A stretch of 32,214 nt of DNA from Verrucomicrobia bacterium ADurb.Bin118 (GTDB lineage Bacteria; Verrucomicrobiota; Verrucomicrobiia; Limisphaerales; MWDV01): the NCBI GenBank assembly GCA_002070715.1, contig MWDV01000440.1, positions 1 to 32,214 on the forward strand, in the 5' to 3' direction. Shown here in pieces: positions 23,843 through 30,447 of this stretch (position 1 is its first letter; every line of letters begins with the position of its first letter). Made by a program: the position numbers and the translations under genes. The notes beneath the pieces are model-generated. The model worked only from the letters and a program-made list of their open reading frames with translations, searched no databases and was not told the DNA's origin.

Positions 23843-24667
23843 ATGCAGCTCGAAGATCATTTGGGTGACATCATCCGCAAGGGACGCTTGATGGCGGGCG
23901 TTTCCGCCGCCGCCGCGGCCCGCGCCGCAAATTTAACCGAAACCGAACTCGCGACTCTGGAAGAATCCGGTCAATGGAGCGGTCCGCCGCCCCAATGGGA
24001 TGCCCTGGCGCCGTTGATTGGGTTGGATGCAACGAAGTTGAAAAGTATCGCGGCGGGGTGGCAACCGGTCGCGAACGATCTGGCGCGGTGGCGCGAACTG
24101 AGGCAGTTCACCACCAGCGACGGGGGCATGGCGGTCAACTGTTATCTGATCTGGGACATGGAGACGCGCGCGGCGGCGTTGTTCGACACGGGCTGGAGTG
24201 CGGCGGAAGTCCTCACCACCATTGCAAAAAACCAATTGGCTTTGTGCCACCTGTTCATCACGCATACGCACCAGGATCATATTGCCGCCGTCGCCGAGGT
24301 GCGGCGTGCGTTTCCGGAAGTGACCTTGCACAACGATGCGAAAAATCCGCTCGCTCCGGCGGATGCCACAGCGAGCGCGAGTGTGTCATTGGGGCGTCTG
24401 CGGATTACCCATCGCAGCACACCCGGACATGCGCCCGACGGCGTCACGTATCTCATTCACAACTGGCCGGAGGACGCGCCGCCGGTGGCCATCGTCGGGG
24501 ACGCGATCTTTGCCGGTTCCATGGGACGCGGCAATCAATCGTGGGCGCTTGCCCGGGAGAAGGTGCGCGCCCACATCCTCACCCTGCCTGGGGAAACCCT
24601 GCTGTGCCCCGGCCACGGGCCCGTGACCACCGTCGCCGAAGAACGCGCGCACAATCCGTTTTTCTAA
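23843..24667 (+). CDS. HTH domain fused to a metallo-beta-lactamase-fold hydrolase
   Basis: The 274-residue protein begins with an XRE/Cro-like helix-turn-helix (about residues 8-60, 'GRLMAGVSAAAAARAANLTETELATLEESG'). The rest (about 95-270) is a glyoxalase II-like MBL hydrolase. Zinc ligands are intact: His141, His143, Asp145 and His146 in 'THTHQDH', His196 in 'TPGHAPDG', Asp220 in 'IVGDAIF' and His258 in 'CPGHGP'. Substrates in this fold range from thioesters to nucleic acids; this one is unknown. The N-terminal HTH may bind DNA or, as in some similar fusions, simply recognise a protein partner. Two hairpins follow the stop. Confidence 0.9.
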   Translation: MQLEDHLGDIIRKGRLMAGVSAAAAARAANLTETELATLEESGQWSGPPPQWDALAPLIGLDATKLKSIAAGWQPVANDLARWRELRQFTTSDGGMAVNCYLIWDMETRAAALFDTGWSAAEVLTTIAKNQLALCHLFITHTHQDHIAAVAEVRRAFPEVTLHNDAKNPLAPADATASASVSLGRLRITHRSTPGHAPDGVTYLIHNWPEDAPPVAIVGDAIFAGSMGRGNQSWALAREKVRAHILTLPGETLLCPGHGPVTTVAEERAHNPFF

Positions 24668-24669
24668 CA

Positions 24670-24707
24670 AGCGGCTTCAGGCCGCTCCACGCCGTGGCGG
24701 ACACGGC
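24670..24707. repeat. Two tandem GC hairpins after the MBL gene
   Basis: First hairpin: AGCGGC (24670-24675) and GCCGCT (24681-24686) around TTCAG. Second: GCCGTG (24691-24696) and CACGGC (24702-24707) around GCGGA. Only 4 nt separate them and no T run follows. The first resembles the palindrome at 5130-5145. This looks like a dispersed palindromic repeat that could also stabilise the 3' end of the mRNA. Confidence 0.6.
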
Positions 24708-24765
24708 CATTGAATCAAAAGCCCGACTGGGCCGAGGGGCGATGAATCTGAGTTCGATTGCAGGC

Positions 24766-24793
24766 TCGACACGCGGCGGCCATCGGCCAGACT
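24766..24793 (+). promoter_or_regulatory. Putative promoter of the DUF1080 gene, leaderless geometry
   Basis: TCGACA (24766-24771), 16 nt, CAGACT (24788-24793), then exactly 6 nt to ATG 24800. No Shine-Dalgarno. Confidence 0.4.
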
Positions 24794-24799
24794 GTCGGC

Positions 24800-25597
24800 A
24801 TGAAGAATAAATCGCTTCTATCCGGGCTTCTGCTGGCCGCCGCCGCCGCGCTTCTCATTCTGACGGTTAACGGTTTTGCCCAGCCGACGGCAGAGACTTG
24901 GCAAACTCTTTTCAACGGCAAGGACCTCACCGGGTGGACGCCGAAAATTAAAGGCTATGAACTCGGGGAAAATTTCGCGAACACGTTCCGCGTGGAAAAC
25001 GGCATATTGCGCGTGGTCTATGACGGGTACGAGAAATTCGACAACCGGTTTGGCCACCTCTTCTACCAGATTCCCTTTTCGAATTATGTGTTGCGGGTGG
25101 AATACCGCTTCGTTGGCGAGCAGGTGCCGGGCGGGCCGGGGTGGGCCTGGCGCAACAGCGGGGTGATGATTCATTCCCAGTCTCCGGCCACGATGGCCAA
25201 GGATCAGGATTTCCCGGTCTCGATTGAGGTCCAACTGCTCGGCGGCGACGGCCAGCACGCGCGTCCGACGGGCAATCTCTGTTCGCCCGGCACGCATGTC
25301 GTGATGAAGGGGAAACTCATCACCCAGCACTGCACGGACTCGCGCTCCAAAACGTTTCATGGCGATCAATGGGTCACAGCGGAAGTTGAAGCGCATGGTT
25401 TCGGTCGGATTATTCATCGCATCAACGGCGAAACGGTCCTGGAATACGAACAGCCGCAGTTGGATCCGGGAGACAATGACGCCCGGAAACTTATCAAGGA
25501 TGGAAACGTCGCGCTGCATGGTGGCTACATTTCCCTCCAGTCGGAGAGTCATCCGGTTGAATTCCGCAAGATCGAGATCCGGGTGTTGCCGGAATAA
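24800..25597 (+). CDS. Secreted DUF1080 (3-keto-disaccharide hydrolase-type) protein
   Basis: The 265-residue protein has a signal peptide (residues 1-28, 'LLSGLLLAAAAALLILTVNGFA') and one DUF1080 domain. The domain opens with the family hallmark 'FNGKDLTGWTPK' and continues with 'NYVLRVEYRF', 'WRNSGVMIH', 'SIEVQLLGGDG' and a closing 'GYISLQSESHPVEFRKIEIR'. DUF1080 proteins are concanavalin-like sandwiches that are greatly expanded in Verrucomicrobiota and Planctomycetota. Characterised members act on 3-keto-glycosides, but this activity is inferred here. It lies just upstream of the sugar transporter genes, which supports a role in extracytoplasmic carbohydrate processing. Confidence 0.9.
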   Translation: MKNKSLLSGLLLAAAAALLILTVNGFAQPTAETWQTLFNGKDLTGWTPKIKGYELGENFANTFRVENGILRVVYDGYEKFDNRFGHLFYQIPFSNYVLRVEYRFVGEQVPGGPGWAWRNSGVMIHSQSPATMAKDQDFPVSIEVQLLGGDGQHARPTGNLCSPGTHVVMKGKLITQHCTDSRSKTFHGDQWVTAEVEAHGFGRIIHRINGETVLEYEQPQLDPGDNDARKLIKDGNVALHGGYISLQSESHPVEFRKIEIRVLPE

Positions 25598-25857
25598 TCC
25601 GGCCATCTGCCTGACGCATTACCGGCATGCGTTCCCGCAGTGAGAAAAGCCGTTTTCCGAACCGGCAACGGCCCTTGTTGGGCGGGCATTGCCAGCGGAA
25701 AATCACTGCCGACTCCGGGCAGTCCGTCTCCATGTCGCATCCACCGGTGCCGTAGTCAGGGCTTGAAGTGTCCGGAGGTCTTCGCTGAATATGCGCGGGC
25801 GGTTGCCGCGGGAAACCCCGTTGCGCCGCGCGTGCATTATTCATTGGTGACCAGGCT

Positions 25858-26856
25858 ATGAATCCAAGTGAAAAGGCGGCATCGTCTCATCCGGTTATTC
25901 GGACGCTGACCAGTCCGGCTGGCCGGGCTTTACTGGCGCTGTTGCTGGTTTTGTTGGTGGGGTTGATTTTCAACGCGGACGGCGCTTTTTTCCGGCCCGG
26001 AACGCATCGTGACGCGCTGCGCCAGGCCTCGGTATATGGGATTCTCGCGTGCGGACTCACGCTGGTCATCATCACGGCGGGCATTGATCTCGCCGTCGGG
26101 AGCGTGCTGGCGCTGGTGGCGGTTTGCGGTGCCAAGATGGCCATTCACTGGCACTGGCCGGCGGTGGTGGTGGTGGTGGCCAGCCTGCTCGTGGGCGCGG
26201 CGTGCGGTGGCACCTGCGGTTTCGTGGCGGCGCGCCTGCGCGTGCAACCGTTCATCGCCACGCTGGCCATGATGGTCTTCGCGCGCGGCCTGGCCAAATA
26301 CGCCTCCGGCGGCATGAAAGTGTCCCGGTCGTTCGGAGGGGAATTCGTGGATCTCCCGCCGTTGTTTGCCTTCATTGACAAGCGCATCTTGGGAGACAAC
26401 GTCTCGATGGTGTCGGTGATCTTTTTGGGATGCGTGGTGCTGGCGTGGCTGGCGCTGGACCGGCATCGTTGGGGGCGGCAACTCTACGCGATCGGCGGCA
26501 ATGAAGACGCGGCGCGTTTGTCGGGCGTGCCCGTGGTCGCGGCCAAGGCGGCGGCGTATGTGGCGTCGGGGGTGTTTGCCGCCATTGCGGGTTTGTGCCA
26601 GGCCGCACAGGAACAGCAGGGGGATCCCGAAACCGGGGGCGGCTATGAATTGATCGCCATTGCCATGGTTGTCATTGGCGGCACCAGCCTGATGGGCGGG
26701 CGGGGCGGCATGGGGTTGACGTTGCTGGGTGTGCTCACGATCGGTTATCTGGAAAAAATCCTCAGTATCAATGCCGTCCCCGAAGCGGGCCGGCTCATGC
26801 TTACCGGTTTGATTATCGTCGTTGCCGTATTGACTCAGCGGCGGCGACCGGCTTGA
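25858..26856 (+). CDS. Sugar ABC transporter permease (RbsC/CUT2 type)
   Basis: The 332-residue inner-membrane protein has eight to ten hydrophobic segments and clear RbsC-type motifs: 'YGILACGLTLVIITAGIDLAVGSVLALVA' near residue 60, 'LRVQPFIATLAMMVFARGLA' near 125, 'YAIGGNEDAARLSGVPV' near 215, and 'GGGYELIAIAMVVIGGTSLMGGRG' near 260. CUT2 permeases move pentoses, hexoses or similar sugars with a dual-domain ATPase. That ATPase (RbsA type) is not encoded in this window. The binding-protein gene follows immediately, with overlapping or adjacent reading frames, so both are one transcript. ATG 25858 is the chosen start, with only a weak AGG upstream. Confidence 0.93.
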   Translation: MNPSEKAASSHPVIRTLTSPAGRALLALLLVLLVGLIFNADGAFFRPGTHRDALRQASVYGILACGLTLVIITAGIDLAVGSVLALVAVCGAKMAIHWHWPAVVVVVASLLVGAACGGTCGFVAARLRVQPFIATLAMMVFARGLAKYASGGMKVSRSFGGEFVDLPPLFAFIDKRILGDNVSMVSVIFLGCVVLAWLALDRHRWGRQLYAIGGNEDAARLSGVPVVAAKAAAYVASGVFAAIAGLCQAAQEQQGDPETGGGYELIAIAMVVIGGTSLMGGRGGMGLTLLGVLTIGYLEKILSINAVPEAGRLMLTGLIIVVAVLTQRRRPA

Positions 26857-26897
26857 ATACGGGCTCAGAGAATCAACGCTGGTACGACCATACGCAC

Positions 26898-27851
26898 ATG
26901 CAAACCAAGACATTGTTTTCCTCCCTCCTCACTGTGGTTTTCCTGGCCGGATTCACCGGCTGCAAGCCCTCGACCGATTCATCCGATACCCCAGGCGCGG
27001 CCCGATACACCATCGGCATGAGCCAGTGCAATCTTGGCGAGCCGTGGCGCGTGCAGATGAACGCCGACGTGAAAGCCGCAGCGGACCAGCATCCGGAACT
27101 CAAGGTCATTTTCAAGGACGCCCAGAACGACACGCTCAAGCAGCGCGCGCACGTCGAGGAATTCGTCAGCGCGAAGGTGGACTTGATCCTCATCAGCCCG
27201 AAAGAGGCCGCGCCCTTGACCGAACCGGTGGCGAAAGCCATGGCCGCGGGCATCCCGGTGATTGTGCTCGACCGCGCGTTGCTGGGCGACCAGTTCACGT
27301 GCTTCATCGGGGCGGACAACGTCAAGATCGGCCGGGCGGCGGGCGAGTGGATCCGCCAGACCCTCGGCGGCAAGGGCAAGGTGGTCGAGTTGAAAGGATT
27401 GATGACCTCCGTGCCGGGGCAGGACCGCCATCAAGGTTTCCGCCAAGGCATCGCGGGGTCGCAGATCGAAATCATCTTTGAGGCGGATATGAAGTGGCTG
27501 GAACCAGAGGCGCGCAAGGAAATGGAATCGGCCCTGGCGCGGTTCGATCAAATTGATCTGGTGTATGCCCATAACGATCCCGGCGCGCACGGCGCGTATC
27601 TGGCCGCGCAGGCGACGGCCCGCGAGAAACAGATGAAGTTTGTGGGCATTGACGCCCTGCCGCACGAAGGCGTGGCTTACGTAAAAAAAGGCATTCTCGA
27701 CGCCACGTTCCAATACCCCACCGGCGGCGCGGAGGCCGTGGCCACGGCATTGAAAATTCTGCGGGGCGAATCCGTGCCGAAAAAAATTGTCCTCGGCTCC
27801 CGTGTGTTTGATAAAGCGAATGTGGAGCAGGGCGGCCGGGAGTTGCCTTGA
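26898..27851 (+). CDS. Sugar-binding lipoprotein of the ABC transporter
   Basis: The protein has 317 residues from ATG 26898. It starts with a lipoprotein signal peptide ending in 'LAGFTGC', with lipidated Cys22. The periplasmic-binding-protein type 1 fold follows, as in RbsB: 'YTIGMSQCNLGEPWRVQMNADV' near 30, 'VDLILISPKEAAPLTEPVAKA' near 93, 'IPVIVLDRALLGDQFTCFIGADN' near 116, and 'DLVYAHNDPGAHGAYLAA' near 215. It would capture sugar outside the inner membrane and hand it to the permease encoded just upstream. An in-frame TTG at 26853 overlaps the permease stop and would lengthen the signal peptide by 15 residues; the ATG is preferred because it gives a standard lipoprotein leader. Confidence 0.93.
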   Translation: MQTKTLFSSLLTVVFLAGFTGCKPSTDSSDTPGAARYTIGMSQCNLGEPWRVQMNADVKAAADQHPELKVIFKDAQNDTLKQRAHVEEFVSAKVDLILISPKEAAPLTEPVAKAMAAGIPVIVLDRALLGDQFTCFIGADNVKIGRAAGEWIRQTLGGKGKVVELKGLMTSVPGQDRHQGFRQGIAGSQIEIIFEADMKWLEPEARKEMESALARFDQIDLVYAHNDPGAHGAYLAAQATAREKQMKFVGIDALPHEGVAYVKKGILDATFQYPTGGAEAVATALKILRGESVPKKIVLGSRVFDKANVEQGGRELP

Positions 27852-27902
27852 CCCGCGGCGCCGGACCGACCCTTCCCGCTCAACTCACCCATGCGTTGAC
27901 CT

Positions 27903-29549
27903 ATGACCAAGAAAGCGAAATCCCCCAAGAATAAAACCGTCCTTCTCGTTGCCAGCGGTGATTTGCGGTTGTCCGCCAATCAAGTGTGCTGGCCGGCCCA
28001 GCGCGACTTGGAGCGGGCGCTGACCGCTGCCGTTGCCGCCGAGGGTTTCAACGTTGTGCGCGCCCATCCATATAAAACCGGCGAACGACACGGATTCCTC
28101 GCCTCCCAACGCGAGGGGATCGAAGTGTTCAAACGTATTCCGCCTGAGGCCCCGCTGATCGTTGCCGAAGCGGTGTGGCAATACTCGCATCACGTTTTCC
28201 CCGGTCTGACCACGCACCGGGGACCGATCCTCACGGTCGCCAACTGGTCCGGGCAATGGCCCGGACTGGTGGGGATGCTCAACCTCAACGGTTCGCTTAC
28301 CAAGGCGGGCGTGAAATACTCCACCCTCTGGAGCGAGGATTTCACCGACGATTATTTTCGGACCAAACTACGGACCTGGCTCACGACGGGTCGTTGCGCG
28401 CACAAGACTGATCACGTCCAGCCCCTGGCCCGGATCCAGCTCAGCGCGAGCGTGCGGCGGACGGGTGAAAAGCTGGCGGCGCAGTTGCTGCGGGAGAAGG
28501 CCATCATGGGCATCTTCGATGAAGGCTGCATGGGCATGTTCAACGCCATCATCCCCGATGACCTGCTACATCGGGTGGGTGTCTTCAAGGAACGCCTGAG
28601 TCAATCCACGCTCTACGCGGAATCATGCACGGTGGACGACGCCGAAGCCGCTGGGGTGCGCGCTTGGATGGAACGGCGGGGCATGAAATTCCACACCGGC
28701 CCCGACGAAGCCACGGATTTGACCGACGCACAACTGCTCTGGCAGGGCAAGATGTATATTGCCGCCGCGCGGTTGGCCGATGATTTCGGCTGCGATTGCA
28801 TTGGCATTCAATATCAACAGGGATTGAAAGATTTGATGCCCGCCAGCGATCTGGTCGAAGGCACGCTGAACAACACGGAGCGGCCGCCGGTGAAATCGCG
28901 TTGTGGGCGGCGGGTGTTGTTTCCGGGCCGGCCACTGGTGCATTTCAACGAAGTGGATGAATGCGCCGGCCTTGATGGTTTGCTCACGGATCGCGTTCAC
29001 CAAGCGCTTGGGCAACCGGTCGAAAACACGCTGCATGATGTGCGTTGGGCGGATTGGGATCAGTCGGGCACCACGGGCGAATACGTCTGGGTGTTCGAGA
29101 TCAGCGGTGCGGCGCCGCCGGCGCATTTCACCGGCGGATGGGCTGGTGCGGAGGGATTCCGGCAACCGCCCATGTATTTTCCGAAAGGCGGCAGCACCCT
29201 GCGCGGCATCGCGAAACCGGGCGAGATCGTCTGGTCGCGCATCTATGTGGCGAATGGCGGGCTGCACCTGGACATCGGCCGCGGAAAAGTCGTGGCCCTG
29301 CCCCGTGCCGAGACCGAGCGCCGCTGGCAAGCCACCACGCCGCAGTGGCCCATCATGCATGCGGTGACGTATGGCGTCAGCCGCGATCAGATGATGGCCA
29401 AGCACCAGGCGAATCACGTCCAATGTGTCTATGCCCACACCGCCAAAGCAGCGGATACCTGTCTGATGACCAAAGCCGCTCTGGCTGCCGCGTTGGGACT
29501 CCGCGTCAACATCTGCGGCACCCGCGCGAACGGCAAACCATGGGCGTAA
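27903..29549 (+). CDS. L-fucose/L-arabinose isomerase-like protein
   Basis: The 548-residue cytoplasmic protein resembles the L-fucose isomerase superfamily, which interconverts aldoses and ketoses with a divalent metal. Matching regions are the N-terminal Rossmann-like part ('[21 protein letters not shown]'), '[16 protein letters not shown]' near residue 203, '[24 protein letters not shown]' near 296, and the C-terminal FucI-type domain ('[17 protein letters not shown]'). Exact catalytic residues cannot be assigned with confidence. It lies about 50 nt after the sugar-binding lipoprotein gene, so it probably acts on the imported sugar. Its last codons overlap the start of the next gene by 10 bp. 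Confidence 0.8.
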   Translation: MTKKAKSPKNKTVLLVASGDLRLSANQVCWPAQRDLERALTAAVAAEGFNVVRAHPYKTGERHGFLASQREGIEVFKRIPPEAPLIVAEAVWQYSHHVFPGLTTHRGPILTVANWSGQWPGLVGMLNLNGSLTKAGVKYSTLWSEDFTDDYFRTKLRTWLTTGRCAHKTDHVQPLARIQLSASVRRTGEKLAAQLLREKAIMGIFDEGCMGMFNAIIPDDLLHRVGVFKERLSQSTLYAESCTVDDAEAAGVRAWMERRGMKFHTGPDEATDLTDAQLLWQGKMYIAAARLADDFGCDCIGIQYQQGLKDLMPASDLVEGTLNNTERPPVKSRCGRRVLFPGRPLVHFNEVDECAGLDGLLTDRVHQALGQPVENTLHDVRWADWDQSGTTGEYVWVFEISGAAPPAHFTGGWAGAEGFRQPPMYFPKGGSTLRGIAKPGEIVWSRIYVANGGLHLDIGRGKVVALPRAETERRWQATTPQWPIMHAVTYGVSRDQMMAKHQANHVQCVYAHTAKAADTCLMTKAALAAALGLRVNICGTRANGKPWA

Positions 29550-30346
29550 AACGCCGGACGCGGAAAAACCAACTGCCTCCGTCGCTTGTCCAGGCGCTGC
29601 GGCGCGCCTACCCGCTGATGCGGGCGCGGTTCGGCCATCTACACTGGTGGCCGGGCGACTCGCCGTTTGAAGTCTGCGTTGGCGCCATCCTCACCCAAAA
29701 CACCGCTTGGACAAATGTGGAGCGCGCCCTGGCCCGGCTCAAAGCCGTGCGTTGCCTCGAACCCCGGAAGCTGTACGCCCTGCCCGAACACCGGTTGGCC
29801 GAATACATCCGTCCCGCCGGTTATTTCAACGTGAAAGCCCGCCGGTTACGCGCTTTTTTGCGGGTGTTGGTTGAGGATTGTGACGCCGACCTCGACCGGT
29901 TGTTTGCCGGCCCGCGCGCCGCCGTCCGCGCGCGGTTGCTGGCGATTCCGGGGATCGGCCCCGAAACCGCCGACAGCATGTTGCTTTACGCGGGGGGCCA
30001 ACTCAGCTTTGTCGTTGACGCCTATACCCACAGGATCTTTGCCCGCCATCAATGGCTGGCACCCCAATTGCCATCGGCGCCGCGCGGGCGTGGACCATCC
30101 TTTCAAAAGCCAACCGCTGTGGTGGCGGAGCGGGGGAATGGCCGGCAATCCAGCGGCGTCCGGTCGTGGTACGCCGATTTGCAGGCGTTGTGCGAAGCGG
30201 CGTTGCGCCATAAAACCGGGCCGGCATTGCTGGATTACTGGCAGGATTATCACGCGCAACTCGTCCAGGTGGGCAAACATTTTTGCCGTCCCCGCGCCCC
30301 GCGCTGTGATACTTGTCCGCTGCAACCGTTATTGCCCCCGGGTTGA
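29540..30346 (+). CDS. Endonuclease III-like DNA glycosylase (MagIII-type) with insertion
   Basis: The 268-residue HhH-GPD protein shows '[17 protein letters not shown]' near 48, the helix-hairpin-helix '[16 protein letters not shown]' at 136-151, and the catalytic Asp160 in '[11 protein letters not shown]'. The Lys that makes endonuclease III a lyase is Glu here, as in 3-methyladenine glycosylases of the H. pylori MagIII type, so a monofunctional glycosylase is likely. At the C-terminus only three Cys of the usual iron-sulfur pattern remain (C-x6-C-x2-C, residues 249-259); the fourth is absent. About 35 extra residues (175-209), rich in Pro, Gly, Arg and Ser, interrupt the fold after 'HQWLAPQ'. 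ATG 29540 overlaps the upstream stop by 10 bp, so it is coupled to the isomerase gene. Confidence 0.85.
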   Translation: MGVKRRTRKNQLPPSLVQALRRAYPLMRARFGHLHWWPGDSPFEVCVGAILTQNTAWTNVERALARLKAVRCLEPRKLYALPEHRLAEYIRPAGYFNVKARRLRAFLRVLVEDCDADLDRLFAGPRAAVRARLLAIPGIGPETADSMLLYAGGQLSFVVDAYTHRIFARHQWLAPQLPSAPRGRGPSFQKPTAVVAERGNGRQSSGVRSWYADLQALCEAALRHKTGPALLDYWQDYHAQLVQVGKHFCRPRAPRCDTCPLQPLLPPG

Positions 30347-30447
30347 TGCGGTCGCCAAGCGACGCGTGCGCAAAAGCGCGTCGCGGCTCGGACATTTCCT
30401 GTTTCCTTGCGTCCCATCTTGCCGCATCTTGATCATTGCGAATTTCT

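Noticed and set aside
25640-25861. 73-codon plus-strand frame just before the sugar permease, with a coding-like last 28 codons
   Set aside because: No recognisable domain and an unlikely first half. It could be the decayed end of a lost gene, but the evidence is too weak to annotate.
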